64,000 nucleotides of DNA, taken from Mangrovivirga cuniculi (GTDB lineage Bacteria; Bacteroidota; Bacteroidia; Cytophagales; Cyclobacteriaceae). The stretch is taken from assembly GCF_005166025.1 (NCBI RefSeq), contig NZ_CP028923.1, positions 2,420,001-2,484,000 on the forward strand. The letters run 5' to 3'. This document shows positions 19,223 through 28,361 of this stretch, piece by piece. How positions within the stretch are numbered: position 1 is the stretch's first letter; each line of letters opens with the position of its first letter. The position numbers and the translations under genes were made by a program. The notes below the pieces were generated by a model. That model saw nothing but the letters and a program-made list of their open reading frames with translations. It did no database searches and was not told the DNA's origin.

Positions 19223-19960
19223 ATGAAACCATTTCTGATTTTACAATTACGTGTTATTGATGAGGCTGCTGATCAGGAGTTTGAAGCTATTTTGAAATAT
19301 GGGGGATTGGAAAGAAATGAAGTCGTACGGATCAGAATGGAAAAAGAATCTTTCAATGATCTCAATGCATGTGATTTTGCTGGAATCATCGTAGGGGGAG
19401 GTCCCAGTAACGTCAGTGATGAAGCCGATAAAAAACCAGATTTTCAAAAGCGATTTGAAAATGAATTAGAAAAGCTTTACGCTACAATTATCGAAAATGA
19501 TTTGCCATTTTTCGGGACTTGCTATGGATTAGGATCAATGGTTAAATATGCTGGAGGGAAAGTTTCAAAAGAAAAATATTCAGAGCCAGTAGGTTATACA
19601 AAAATCTATTTAAATGATGAAGGGAGGGGAGATCCACTTTTTACCGGACTGCCTGATTCATTTATTGGCTTTTGTGGTCACAAAGAAGCGTGTCAGACTA
19701 TTCCAGCGGGAGCCGTTTTATTAGGAAGTTCTGACAGTTCTCCGGTGCAAATAATTCGGATGAAGCAAAATATCTATGCTTTACAGTTTCACTGTGAACT
19801 CGATGGTCCTGGTATGGCTAAAAGGATTGTTTATTATAAAAATCACGGGTATTTTGATCCTGAAGAATCTAAACAAATGATCACGAAATATCAGAAAGTA
19901 AAAACTGAAATACCTCACAAGATCCTGAAAAGATTTGTTGAAAGATACTGTAACTTATAA
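19223..19960 (+). CDS. Class I glutamine amidotransferase-like protein
   Basis: Cytosolic GATase of the GMP-synthase-like stand-alone group, which releases ammonia from glutamine or acts on gamma-glutamyl compounds. The nucleophile Cys lies in FFGTCYGLGSM (about residue 100) and the catalytic His in ALQFHCELDGPG (about 191); the beta-strand motif GIIVGGGPSNVSD precedes. The C-terminal 45 residues extend past the GATase fold with a basic, helical tail. It is a single gene with no synthetase partner nearby, so the acceptor of the ammonia is unknown. The ATG at 19223 fits the first strand of the fold. Confidence 0.85.
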   Translation: MKPFLILQLRVIDEAADQEFEAILKYGGLERNEVVRIRMEKESFNDLNACDFAGIIVGGGPSNVSDEADKKPDFQKRFENELEKLYATIIENDLPFFGTCYGLGSMVKYAGGKVSKEKYSEPVGYTKIYLNDEGRGDPLFTGLPDSFIGFCGHKEACQTIPAGAVLLGSSDSSPVQIIRMKQNIYALQFHCELDGPGMAKRIVYYKNHGYFDPEESKQMITKYQKVKTEIPHKILKRFVERYCNL

Positions 19961-20142
19961 ATGAGATTATATACCATTTTTATTATCAATACGGAATAAT
20001 TAAGGTAAATAAAACGACTTTAAAAGAAGGAGTTCATTGCATAGTACTTTATTTTCATATTATTCAATAATTGGTTTACATATAAGATTCAAACTCTAAT
20101 TTTTATAATGAAATTAGATAGAATTATAAAACTAAATATTAG

Positions 20143-21627
20143 TTAATTATTTATTTGTGTTAAAGGTAGTTTGTGAGTACCGAGTATCCATTTCACATTA
20201 TCATCTTCAATTTCGAATTGAGGTAGAAATGGTATTTTTGGAAAAAAATATGCATCTGAATAACCTAAAAATCTGCCATTTTTAATTTTTATCAATTCGC
20301 AAACTAATCCTTGTAACATGACATAATATTTATTTTCTTTTTCAAAAAAATCCAGATATAACTCCGTAGGGAAGGGTTCTTTGATTTTATATCTTCCGAT
20401 TATGGATATCTCTTTGTTTTCGATAACCTCATTAACCTGCATTTTATTTAATAAAATTTGCGGATCAAGTTCATCTAAAATACCAAGTGATTCTGCGATA
20501 AGGTTGGTTAAGCCATTTGGTGAAAAACTCATACCATGATTTGTAAGCACTACTAAATCAATATTATATTCAGGGAATTTCCAATAATGTGTACCGGAAA
20601 TACCTTCATGTCCAACAGCATAACCTCCCGGATACTCAATGATTATCATTCCAAGTCCCATATCGATCTTTCTTCCGTTAGCAAGTTCAATTTTTTTCCA
20701 TAATAGTTCTTTAGATGATTTATCAATAATCAGGTTTTCATTAAGTGCGTGATTCCAGTTGATCATATCATCGAGTGTTACAAATAAGCTTCCGCCACCG
20801 CCAAAAGCTTTTTGATTCAATTTAAGGACAGATTCACGGTTTTGATCTTTACCTAATTCCCAATTAGCATAGGTATATCCGGTAACCTGCTCAGGTCTTG
20901 ATTCAGATGGATCATATATATAAGCAGACATTTTAGCTGGTTGAAAAATATATTCCTCCATTAATAGATCAAATGGTCTATCTGCAGCTTCTGAAGCCAC
21001 AGCTGATAAGACGAGCATACCAATGTCACTGTAGAAATAATTTTCTCCTGCAGGATATTCAATATTAATTTTATTCATGATCGCTTCAAATTCAGCTAAA
21101 GTGGGAGCTTCAGGTACATATGAGAATAACTGGTTTAAGAATGTTTCTGGATTGTTTGGTTGGTGGATATCTTTTATTCCGCTAGTGTGACTCATTAGGT
21201 GTTTGATCTTAATATCATTCCATTTTTCCGGAAGATCAGGAATATATTTTATAACCAGGTCTTCATTAGAGATCACACCTTCTTCTTCAAGTGCTAAAAT
21301 AAGGACAGACGTTAAGTGTTTACTGACGGAGGAGAGCCAGAATTCAGATTCTTCTGTTATTGGAACCTTTTTAGACACATTGCCATATCCATAAAAAGAT
21401 CTTTTAACCACTTTTCCATTTTTGATAATAGCCAGAGCAAGACCAGGAGTATGACTCAATTCCATGTATTCAATAACTTTTTTATCAATATCATCAGAAA
21501 GCGATTGATTCCAGTTTATTAAATCAGGTTGAGACTCAGTATGCTGAGAATATACTTGATGATTTGTGAAAATTAAGGAAATGCAAAATGCAGCAATTAA
21601 GAACGGGTTTATCCTGATTTTGGTCAT
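20143..21627 (-). CDS. Serine hydrolase, class C beta-lactamase/esterase family
   Basis: Exported penicillin-binding-protein-like hydrolase. A signal peptide (residues 1-27, ...FTNHQVYSQ) precedes the AmpC-like domain: the S-x-x-K motif is SVSKHL (about residue 102), the Y-x-N position is YSDIGM (about 199) with Asp instead of Asn, and the third motif is GHEGISG (about 338). The last 110 residues form the usual C-terminal lipocalin-like beta domain. Family members act as esterases, D-aminopeptidases or carboxypeptidases more often than as true beta-lactamases. Single gene, convergent with the GATase. Confidence 0.87.
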   Translation of the reverse strand: MTKIRINPFLIAAFCISLIFTNHQVYSQHTESQPDLINWNQSLSDDIDKKVIEYMELSHTPGLALAIIKNGKVVKRSFYGYGNVSKKVPITEESEFWLSSVSKHLTSVLILALEEEGVISNEDLVIKYIPDLPEKWNDIKIKHLMSHTSGIKDIHQPNNPETFLNQLFSYVPEAPTLAEFEAIMNKINIEYPAGENYFYSDIGMLVLSAVASEAADRPFDLLMEEYIFQPAKMSAYIYDPSESRPEQVTGYTYANWELGKDQNRESVLKLNQKAFGGGGSLFVTLDDMINWNHALNENLIIDKSSKELLWKKIELANGRKIDMGLGMIIIEYPGGYAVGHEGISGTHYWKFPEYNIDLVVLTNHGMSFSPNGLTNLIAESLGILDELDPQILLNKMQVNEVIENKEISIIGRYKIKEPFPTELYLDFFEKENKYYVMLQGLVCELIKIKNGRFLGYSDAYFFPKIPFLPQFEIEDDNVKWILGTHKLPLTQINN

Positions 21628-21795
21628 TATAAAAGGGTGTAGTAGTTAATATAGAGATTAAATGTCTTTAAGTCAAAAATTAGTAGTTGGTTAACAAGGA
21701 GAAAGGTTTTATAAACATTCTTTCTTTATGAAGGATTACTTATATATTAGTAGAGTTACATAAGAATACCAGAGTTGTATTAGAAAAATAAACCG

Positions 21796-22335
21796 ATGAT
21801 AAAAATTGTAGCCTTTGCCGGAAGTAATAGTTCAACTTCAATCAACATGCAGCTTGTGAATTATGTTTTAAGCCAATTGGATGATGATCTGTTTGAGACT
21901 ACACGATTGAATTTGAATAATTTCGAAATGCCAATATATTCCATAGACAGGGAAAAGGAGAGTGGCATACCCGAAAAAGCGCATAAATTCAGAGGTCAAT
22001 TCGAGGGTGCAGGTGCAATTATCTGTTCGATGGCTGAGCATAACCGGAGTTATACAGTGGGATTCAAAAATATCCTTGACTGGTCATCACGAGTGGACCT
22101 GAATATTTTTGGAGGAAATAAAATGCTTTTAATGAGTGCTTCCCCGGGTGGATATGGCGGAGGTAATGTAATGAAAGCAGCCAGTGGATTCTTTCCCAAA
22201 TGTGGTGCGGAGGTAGTCGATACTTTTTCCTTACCTAAATTCTATGATAATTTTAAGGATGGTGAAATTGTTGATCAAGAATTAAATTATGAATTAAAAA
22301 GTAAAGTCGAAGCATTTAAAAATACCTTAAAATAG
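21796..22335 (+). CDS. NADPH-dependent FMN reductase family protein
   Basis: Flavodoxin-fold oxidoreductase (179 residues). The N-terminal phosphate-binding loop is FAGSNSSTSINMQLV, and SMAEHNRSYTVGFKNILDW and LMSASPGGYGGGNVM are the other flavin-site segments, all characteristic of NAD(P)H-dependent FMN/quinone/azo-reductases. Likely role is reduction of quinones or chromate-like oxidants, or flavin supply; the exact acceptor is not readable. Single gene, divergent from the serine hydrolase and convergent with a small membrane protein. Confidence 0.9.
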   Translation: MIKIVAFAGSNSSTSINMQLVNYVLSQLDDDLFETTRLNLNNFEMPIYSIDREKESGIPEKAHKFRGQFEGAGAIICSMAEHNRSYTVGFKNILDWSSRVDLNIFGGNKMLLMSASPGGYGGGNVMKAASGFFPKCGAEVVDTFSLPKFYDNFKDGEIVDQELNYELKSKVEAFKNTLK

Positions 22336-22391
22336 TAGTAATATTTGGGTCTAACTGCTTATCTGTAAGTTATTTTTACAAGGATTACCTA

Positions 22392-22589
22392 TTAGATTTT
22401 CTTTTCAACTGGGGCAAGGAAAAGGTAAAATAAGAAAGCAATCCATGATATAAACAATACAGCCAGAATCCATAGTGTTTTTTCTGTTCCTGATGTTTTA
22501 TCCGATTTGGCAATAATTAAAATAGGTATTAAATATACTAGTACGGCACCGGCTATAAACAGTAATATCACTACAATTGAAAATTCCAT
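22392..22589 (-). CDS. Small membrane protein, PLDc_N-like
   Basis: A 65-residue protein with two transmembrane helices (FSIVVILLFIAGAVLVYLI and KTLWILAVLFISWIAFLFYL) linked by a short basic loop AKSDKTSG. This two-helix pattern with W-x-L-x-x-L-F-x-x-W/P in the second helix is that of the phospholipase-D nuclease N-terminal (PLDc_N) family, which is common as a stand-alone protein in Bacteroidota. Function is unknown. Inner membrane location is expected. Confidence 0.65.
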   Translation of the reverse strand: MEFSIVVILLFIAGAVLVYLIPILIIAKSDKTSGTEKTLWILAVLFISWIAFLFYLFLAPVEKKI

Positions 22590-22764
22590 AATTTGATATT
22601 TTAGTAGTTGCTAAATTGATATTTACTTAATGTAATGAATTTTTGATGGTTTGTGGCATGCTTTTACCAATAGGAGAAGAATTCAAGTTTATTAATAATA
22701 AAAGCATTTTAATTAACTTATCTTTCTATTAAGAATCATGTTTTGATTTTCTTAACTTTAGTAT

Positions 22765-23643
22765 ATGGCAGAGAAAACCTTGCGATCGGTATCGGAATTC
22801 AATGATAGCCTTAAACTAAAAGGCTTTAAAGTTTTTCAAATTGAAAAAGATTCTAATTCTACTAAAATATATAGCAGGAAGGATTTCTACAAAATCTGTC
22901 TTACTACCGGGAATAGTATGATTCATTATGCTGATAAGAGTTATGAGCAGGAGGGGACCATTCTTTTCTTTGGCAATCCCCATATACCTTATTCCTGGGA
23001 AACAATATCGACTACTTATGCCGGATATACCTGTTTGTTCTCAGAGGATTTTTTGCAAGTTTCAGAACGTTCGGAAAGTATATTTAATTCTCCATTATTA
23101 AAGCTGGATGGAACACCGATCTTAAAGATCACCGAAGTTCAAAGAGAGTTTTTAAATGGGATATTTAAAAAAATGCTTGAAGAACAGGATAGTGATTATG
23201 AATTTAAAGATGATGTGATCCGGAATTATATCCATCTTATTATCCATGAAGCGATGAAAATGGAACCATCGGAGCAATATGAGGAAAAAAAAGATGCTTC
23301 CTCTCGTTTAACGGCTGTATTTCTTGAACTGCTTGAAAGGCAGTTTCCCATCGAAACTCCTGATACTCCACTTAATCTTAAATCTGCCCAGGATTATGCC
23401 AATGAGTTGGCTGTTCATGCAAATTATTTAAACAGGGCAGTTAAAAAGACAACCGGAAAAACAACTTCACAACATATAGCTGAACGGATCAGCAGTGAGG
23501 CAAAAGCGCTTTTACAGCATACCGACTGGAATATAAGCGAAATAGCATATTCTTTGGGATTTGAATACCCTACTTATTTCAATAATTTTTTCAAAAAGAT
23601 TACTGGAAGTACCCCTAAAGAACTTCGAACAACTAATGTTTGA
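22765..23643 (+). CDS. AraC-family transcriptional regulator
   Basis: N-terminal cupin-like ligand domain (residues 1-165, with TGNSMIHYADKSYEQEGTIL) and a C-terminal double helix-turn-helix (about 200-290): YLNRAVKKTTGKTTSQHIA and ISEIAYSLGFEYPTYFNNFF, ending KITGSTPKELR, the AraC signature. It is encoded just upstream of and in the same direction as the acetyltransferase/cupin/dehydrogenase/aldo-keto reductase operon and is likely to control it; AraC regulators are commonly adjacent to such redox operons in Bacteroidota. Confidence 0.92.
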   Translation: MAEKTLRSVSEFNDSLKLKGFKVFQIEKDSNSTKIYSRKDFYKICLTTGNSMIHYADKSYEQEGTILFFGNPHIPYSWETISTTYAGYTCLFSEDFLQVSERSESIFNSPLLKLDGTPILKITEVQREFLNGIFKKMLEEQDSDYEFKDDVIRNYIHLIIHEAMKMEPSEQYEEKKDASSRLTAVFLELLERQFPIETPDTPLNLKSAQDYANELAVHANYLNRAVKKTTGKTTSQHIAERISSEAKALLQHTDWNISEIAYSLGFEYPTYFNNFFKKITGSTPKELRTTNV

Positions 23644-23695
23644 ATATCTTAATTTCTAGTTTGAAAATCTTTAACGTCCAGGGTATTATTTGAAA

Positions 23696-23703
23696 TACCT
23701 TTG
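23696..23703 (+). promoter_or_regulatory. Candidate -7 promoter box
   Basis: TACCTTTG fits the TAnnTTTG consensus exactly and lies 24 bases before the GTG of the acetyltransferase. No well-spaced -33 TTTG was found (one at 23660 is too far), so activation by the neighbouring AraC protein would be consistent with a weak upstream element. Confidence 0.35.
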
Positions 23704-23726
23704 TAATACAAGATAGAAATAGACCT

Positions 23727-24323
23727 GTGGAATACTTAAAAAATTATAAAGGAGATAATTATAAAATCTTTGAAAGATTACGGGCCGGTACGCCTATACC
23801 CATGAATGATCCTGATTATGGACATATAAGAAAGCAGGTTATAAAAACAAAAAGTCTTTTGAACAGACTTAATATAGCCGAAAGCGTTACAGATTCAAGA
23901 TCTATATTGAGTGAAATTATTGGAGAAGAGGTAGATGAAACTATAACCATATTTACTCCATTTTATACCAATTTTGGCAAACATATTTCACTGGGTAAAA
24001 ATGTTTTTATCAATCATGCCTGTAGTTTCCTTGATCTGGGTTGTATAACTATAGAAGATGGAGTGATGATTGGCCCGAGAGTAAATATTATTTCGGAGGA
24101 TCATCCGGTAGAACCTGAAAACCGAAATACTTTGGTTCCAAAGGCTGTGATAATCAAAAAGAATGCCTGGATTGGAGCTGCTGCAACAATTCTTCCTGGA
24201 GTTATAGTAGGTGAGAATTCAGTTATCGCTGCCGGATCAGTAGTTAAGAAAGATGTTCCAACTAATACAGTTGTCGGTGGTATTCCTGCTAAGATTCTTA
24301 AAAAATTAACCAATAAAAAATAG
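23727..24323 (+). CDS. Left-handed beta-helix O-acetyltransferase (maltose/galactoside acetyltransferase-like)
   Basis: Hexapeptide-repeat acyltransferase, likely moving acetyl from acetyl-CoA to a sugar or small alcohol. The helical N-terminal part (residues 1-65) is the Mac domain (FERLRAGTPIPMNDPDY), followed by hexapeptide coils GKNVFINHACSFLDL, GVMIGPRVNIISEDHP (with the catalytic His) and AWIGAAATILPGVIVGENSVI ending in the CoA-binding GGIPAKIL. The GTG start at 23727 is the only in-frame start that keeps the N-terminal helix. It is the first gene of a probable operon; the next gene starts 4 bases after its stop. Confidence 0.88.
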   Translation: MEYLKNYKGDNYKIFERLRAGTPIPMNDPDYGHIRKQVIKTKSLLNRLNIAESVTDSRSILSEIIGEEVDETITIFTPFYTNFGKHISLGKNVFINHACSFLDLGCITIEDGVMIGPRVNIISEDHPVEPENRNTLVPKAVIIKKNAWIGAAATILPGVIVGENSVIAAGSVVKKDVPTNTVVGGIPAKILKKLTNKK

Positions 24324-24327
24324 AATT

Positions 24328-24828
24328 ATGAAGAAGTTGATAATCGTATTTACATTCTTGTTATTCTTCATTGTCGGATGTGGAAAGCAAAATTCCGAAA
24401 CAACAAATGAAGCAGAGGAAGAAAATATGGATCATTCCGAACCCATTTTTCCGAAGGGTGAAAAAGGATCTTCAGAATACTTTACAGGTAATGCCTATAA
24501 TTATGGCCTTGTTTCAATTGATTCTGTTTATACCACACTAGTAGGAAATGTGTATTTTGAACCCGGAGCAAGAAGTAATTGGCATACTCATCCAGGAGGA
24601 CAGATTTTAATAATTACTGATGGAGAAGGATATCACCAGATCGAAGGTGAGCCTATCCAGGTAATGAAAAGGGGAGACGTTGTTAAATGTCCACCAAATA
24701 CAAAGCATTGGCATGGAGCCAGTCCGGAAAGCAGTCTACAGCAAATGTATATTGTTCCTAATACTGAAAAGGGAATTGTCAATTGGATGGAGCCTGTAAC
24801 AGATGAGGTTTATACCAATGTCAATTAA
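24328..24828 (+). CDS. Cupin-domain lipoprotein
   Basis: Lipoprotein (FFIVGCGK, Cys about residue 19) with a single cupin domain (about residues 60-150). Cupin motif 1 is NWHTHPGGQILIITDGEG, motif 2 is RGDVVKCPPNTKHWHGASP; the metal-binding His, Glu/Gln and final His are all visible. Related cytosolic cupins are fused to or encoded with carboxymuconolactone-decarboxylase-like proteins. Its sequence resembles the second cupin at 26993 (motifs WHTHP and KHWHGAS, and ending W-M-E-x-V-T-D-E), so the two are paralogues, one exported and one cytosolic. Operon with the acetyltransferase (4-base gap) and the alcohol dehydrogenase (12-base gap). Confidence 0.88.
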   Translation: MKKLIIVFTFLLFFIVGCGKQNSETTNEAEEENMDHSEPIFPKGEKGSSEYFTGNAYNYGLVSIDSVYTTLVGNVYFEPGARSNWHTHPGGQILIITDGEGYHQIEGEPIQVMKRGDVVKCPPNTKHWHGASPESSLQQMYIVPNTEKGIVNWMEPVTDEVYTNVN

Positions 24829-24840
24829 AAACCTACTAAA

Positions 24841-26043
24841 ATGAAAACAGATAATAATTTAAATAAGTCGCGAAGAAATTTTCTTCAAAAGTCCGCATTA
24901 ACCGGAGCTGTGATGTTATCAAATCCCTATGAGATTTTTTCTGGTGAAAGGTTGTCAATGGGTTCACTATTAAATCTTCAAGCAGGTCAGAATGTGAAAA
25001 CCAGGGGATATGCAGCTAAAGATGAATCAGGAAAACTCAGCCCTTGGGAGTTTGAACGTCGTCCGGTTGGAGATGATGATGTTTTAATTGATGTAAAATA
25101 TGCAAGTATTTGTCATTCAGATATTCACCAATTGAAAGGTCATTGGGGTGAACAGCAATACCCACAAGTCCCGGGTCATGAAATCGTTGGAGTGGTGGCA
25201 GCCGTGGGTAAAAATGTTACTAAATTTAAAGTAGGAGACCGGGCTGGTGTTGGATGTATGGTCGATAGTTGCATGGAATGTGATCATTGTAAGCACGGTG
25301 AAGAACATTACTGTGAAAATGGAGAAACCCTCTTTACCTATGGTTATCCGGATAAAAATTCACCAACTGGCATTTCACAAGGTGGTTATTCGGATAAAAT
25401 AGTGGTAAGAGATCATTTTGCAGTTCATATTCCAGAAAATATTAGCTTCCAGGAAGCGGCGCCTTTATTATGTGCCGGGATTACTACCTATTCTCCTTTA
25501 ATTAGAGCTGATTTTAACATAGGTGATAAAGTAGGTGTAGCCGGAATTGGTGGACTTGGTCATATGGCTATAAAGCTTGCCGTAGCAAAAGGAGCTGAAG
25601 TTTATGCTTTTACTACCTCTCCTGATAAAGTTGATGATATAAAAGCATTTGGTGCTAAAGAAGTTATTGTAGTCGATTCTCTTGAAAAATTACAACCTTA
25701 CAGAGGTAAAATGGATTATATGATTTCGACTATTCCATATGCTTATGAAATGTCTTCTTATGCAGATTGTGTTAAACCTTATGGCTTCTTTACCCAGGTA
25801 GGAGTTCCAGTTGGGGGTGAATATACCATCAATAATTTTAATATGATGTTTAACAGAGTCAATTATAATACATCGCTTATTGGAGGGATACCCGAAACAC
25901 AAGAGGTAATATATTTCTGTGCTGATAACGGAATAAAACCACAGATAGAAATCATAAAGGCGGAACAGGTAAATCATGCCTGGGAAAAAGTAGTTAGCAA
26001 AGACGCCAGATACAGATTTGTAATTGATGCGTCAACATTTTAA
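24841..26043 (+). CDS. Zinc-type alcohol dehydrogenase with Tat-like signal
   Basis: NAD(P)-dependent medium-chain dehydrogenase of the cinnamyl-alcohol/aldehyde reductase type (YahK/AdhA-like). Zn ligands: Cys in ASICHSDIHQ, His in VPGHEIVGVV; the structural zinc site is the four-Cys CMECDHCKHGEEHYC; the cofactor loop is GIGGLGHMAIKLAV. Unusually for this family, the first 40 residues contain SRRNFLQKSALTGAVML, a twin-arginine export signal, so the enzyme may work outside the cytoplasm. It sits between an exported cupin and an aldo-keto reductase. Likely reaction: reduction of aldehydes; exact substrate unknown. Confidence 0.9.
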   Translation: MKTDNNLNKSRRNFLQKSALTGAVMLSNPYEIFSGERLSMGSLLNLQAGQNVKTRGYAAKDESGKLSPWEFERRPVGDDDVLIDVKYASICHSDIHQLKGHWGEQQYPQVPGHEIVGVVAAVGKNVTKFKVGDRAGVGCMVDSCMECDHCKHGEEHYCENGETLFTYGYPDKNSPTGISQGGYSDKIVVRDHFAVHIPENISFQEAAPLLCAGITTYSPLIRADFNIGDKVGVAGIGGLGHMAIKLAVAKGAEVYAFTTSPDKVDDIKAFGAKEVIVVDSLEKLQPYRGKMDYMISTIPYAYEMSSYADCVKPYGFFTQVGVPVGGEYTINNFNMMFNRVNYNTSLIGGIPETQEVIYFCADNGIKPQIEIIKAEQVNHAWEKVVSKDARYRFVIDASTF

Positions 26044-26062
26044 AAATTAAAACTCAATTATT

Positions 26063-26923
26063 ATGATATTAAACGAAAATTTTAAACTTTCAAACGGAGT
26101 AGAAATCCCTAAATTAGGACTGGGGACATGGTTAATTAGCGATGAGGATGTTGCTGAACCAGTACAAAAAGCGATTGAATTAGGTTACAGACATATTGAT
26201 ACTGCGCAAGCCTACCAAAACGAAAATGGAGTTGGTAAAGGAATTAAGTCCAGTAATGTTAAAAGGGAGGAACTTTTTATAACGACGAAGCTTGCAGCAG
26301 AAGTAAAATCTTATGATGAAGCTATTTCTGCAATTGACGAATCATTAGAAAAGCTAGGATTGGACTATTTAGATTTGATGATAATTCACAGTCCAAAACC
26401 ATGGAAAGAATTTCAGGGAGATGACCATTATTTTGAAGGAAATATTGAAGCCTGGAAGGCGCTTGAAAAAGCTTATGAAGATGGAAAATTACGTGCAATT
26501 GGATTGTCAAATTTTGAAAAGGAAGATGTGGACAACATATTAAAAAATTGTAATGTGAAGCCGATGGTCAATCAGATACTGGCTCATATCGGAAATACTC
26601 CAAAAGAACTTATTCAGCATTGTAAGGATAATGATATTCTGGTCGAGGCATATTCACCTATCGGCCATGGTGAATTGTTTAATATTGATGAAGTAGAAAG
26701 TATGGCAAACAAATATAATGTGTCTGTACCTCAGTTGGGAATTAGATACGATTTGCAACTAGGTCTGTTACCATTACCAAAATCATCTAATCCGGATCAT
26801 ATTAAAAGCAATGCTGAAGTGGATTTTGAAATCTCAGATGAAGATATGGATACGTTGCGAAATATGGAACCGATTAAAGATTACGGTGAAGCCAGTAAGT
26901 TTCCAGTCTATGCAAAAGAATAA
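26063..26923 (+). CDS. Aldo/keto reductase
   Basis: Monomeric NADPH-dependent carbonyl reductase of the AKR superfamily (TIM barrel). Catalytic residues are visible: Asp and Tyr in HIDTAQAYQNE, Lys in ITTKLAAE, and His in LDLMIIHSP; the C-terminal cofactor part LPLPKSSNPDHIKSNAEV is intact. Cytosolic. Last gene of the 23727-26923 operon, ending just before a strong terminator. Together with the alcohol dehydrogenase it suggests detoxification of reactive aldehydes under the AraC regulator. Confidence 0.92.
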   Translation: MILNENFKLSNGVEIPKLGLGTWLISDEDVAEPVQKAIELGYRHIDTAQAYQNENGVGKGIKSSNVKREELFITTKLAAEVKSYDEAISAIDESLEKLGLDYLDLMIIHSPKPWKEFQGDDHYFEGNIEAWKALEKAYEDGKLRAIGLSNFEKEDVDNILKNCNVKPMVNQILAHIGNTPKELIQHCKDNDILVEAYSPIGHGELFNIDEVESMANKYNVSVPQLGIRYDLQLGLLPLPKSSNPDHIKSNAEVDFEISDEDMDTLRNMEPIKDYGEASKFPVYAKE

Positions 26924-26933
26924 TTGAAACAGG

Positions 26934-26964
26934 AAAGGGGAAGAGAGTTCATCTTCCCCTTTTT
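26934..26964 (+). terminator. Rho-independent terminator
   Basis: Perfect 11-base stem, arms 26934-26944 (AAAGGGGAAGA) and 26952-26962 (TCTTCCCCTTT), loop 7 bases, then a T run. It closes the aldo-keto reductase operon. Confidence 0.9.
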
Positions 26965-26992
26965 AGCTTTTAAATATTTAAAATTCACTAGT

Positions 26993-27388
26993 ATGGAAAT
27001 AATTAAAAATGAATCCATTCCTTCAATGAAGGGACCAGAGGATTGGTTTACTGGGTCAGTTCGAATAGACCCTTTATTTCAAAAAAAGGATGTAACCAAA
27101 GGAGCCGGAGCATTAGTAACCTTTGAGCCGGGTGCAAGAACTGCCTGGCATACTCACCCCGCAGGTCAAACACTGATTATTACAAGTGGTTTAGGCTGGG
27201 TTCAAAAGGAAGGAGGAGCAATACAAGAAGTTCGTCCTGGCGATGTTATATGGTTCGAAGCCGGTGAAAAACATTGGCATGGTGCAAGCGAACAAAAGGC
27301 GATGAGTCACATTGCAATTCAGGAAGAAGTAAATGGTGAGGTAGTGACCTGGATGGAAAAGGTGACAGATGAACAATATTCAAAATAA
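26993..27388 (+). CDS. Cupin-domain protein
   Basis: Cytosolic single-domain cupin (131 residues). Motif 1 is [19 protein letters not shown] and motif 2 is [18 protein letters not shown], with the three metal-binding His and the Glu/Gln position. The ATG at 26993 is preferred because the in-frame codons upstream overlap the terminator of the preceding operon. It is the paralogue of the exported cupin at 24328. Probable function is in quinone or aromatic-compound metabolism, as for many (R)-mandelate-type cupins, but this is only inference. The next gene begins right after its stop. Confidence 0.88.
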   Translation: MEIIKNESIPSMKGPEDWFTGSVRIDPLFQKKDVTKGAGALVTFEPGARTAWHTHPAGQTLIITSGLGWVQKEGGAIQEVRPGDVIWFEAGEKHWHGASEQKAMSHIAIQEEVNGEVVTWMEKVTDEQYSK

Positions 27389-27389
27389 G

Positions 27390-27767
27390 ATGGAAATTAA
27401 TAAACAAGAAATATCTAAGGAAGAAGTAGCTAAAATTGCCGCTCATGATGATTTTCATATCGCACCATTCAGAGCAGATGGTAAAACCTATGGTACTCCA
27501 ACATGGATTTGGGTAGTCTCTGTTGATGATCAGTTATTTGTGAGGGCTTATAATAGTGTTAATTCAAGATGGTATCAATCTGCCATGAGCCAGCATGCAG
27601 GAAAAATAGAAGCTGCGGGATTGATTAAAAATGTGGCCTTTGAGCCTGTGATAGGAGAAATCAATGAGAAGATTGACGAGGCTTATAAAAATAAATATGG
27701 AGGAAGTCCTTATTTAAATGCAATGATTAGTGATAGAGCAAAGGCTGCAACAGTTAAGGTGTTGTAA
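27390..27767 (+). CDS. DUF2255 family protein
   Basis: A 125-residue protein with the DUF2255 pattern: PFRADGKTYGTPTWIWVV followed by DQLFVRAYNSVNSRWYQSAM and a final helix AMISDRAKAATVKVL. The family has a split-barrel/pyridoxamine-oxidase-like look, with the Arg-x-Tyr and W-Y residues likely in the active site, but no activity has been assigned as far as I know. Start chosen at 27390, 1 base after the cupin stop; an upstream ATG at 27369 would overlap the cupin gene. Co-transcribed with the cupin. Confidence 0.75.
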   Translation: MEINKQEISKEEVAKIAAHDDFHIAPFRADGKTYGTPTWIWVVSVDDQLFVRAYNSVNSRWYQSAMSQHAGKIEAAGLIKNVAFEPVIGEINEKIDEAYKNKYGGSPYLNAMISDRAKAATVKVL

Positions 27768-27775
27768 AATCATTT

Positions 27776-28240
27776 ATGATGAAAAGTATTCAACTTTATA
27801 TTTTATTACTGGATGTTAGTTTTGCATTGATAAGCTTAGAATCCAGGAATGAGGATCCAAAAACAACGCCTATTATGGAAAACATGAAACTCAAAATAAC
27901 AATAGGAGAGGATGTGCTGACTGCTATTTTGTATGATAACCCGACTACCAGAGATTGGATCTCAACTTTGCCAGTTACGACTACTTTAGAAGATCACGCT
28001 GGTAATGAGAAAATATATTATCCGCAAAAAAAGCTGACCACAGATGGTGCGCCCAGTGGTTATAAACCTTCAAAAGGTGATATCACTTATTATGCACCCT
28101 GGGGTGATATAGCTATTTTTTATAAAGATTTTAATTATGCTTCAGGACTGATTAGTTTGGGGAAAATTGAAGGCAATGGAATTGAAAAGTTGATGAGAGT
28201 CAATAATGGTGAAACAATTAAGCTTGAATTAGAGGAGTAA
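27776..28240 (+). CDS. Cyclophilin-like fold protein with signal peptide
   Basis: Exported member of the bacterial cyclophilin-like family (Cyclophil_like2). Residues 1-22 are hydrophobic and look like a signal; then comes MKLKITIGEDVLTAILYDN followed by PTTRDWISTLPVTTTLEDHAG and DITYYAPWGDIAIFYKDFNY, nearly a family consensus. These proteins share the cyclophilin barrel but lack the known prolyl isomerase residues; they are often found with redox and aldehyde-detoxification genes, as here. Last gene of the 26993-28240 operon; no hairpin terminator was seen behind it. Confidence 0.82.
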   Translation: MMKSIQLYILLLDVSFALISLESRNEDPKTTPIMENMKLKITIGEDVLTAILYDNPTTRDWISTLPVTTTLEDHAGNEKIYYPQKKLTTDGAPSGYKPSKGDITYYAPWGDIAIFYKDFNYASGLISLGKIEGNGIEKLMRVNNGETIKLELEE

Positions 28241-28361
28241 TAAAGATAAAGCCACCACTCGTTAAGTTATGGCTATAATGGGAATAATGAAATAGTGATT
28301 GAGCAACCTCAATATTTCTACTTCATTTCTCTAACTTGTTTTTTATACCCTTTATAATTTT

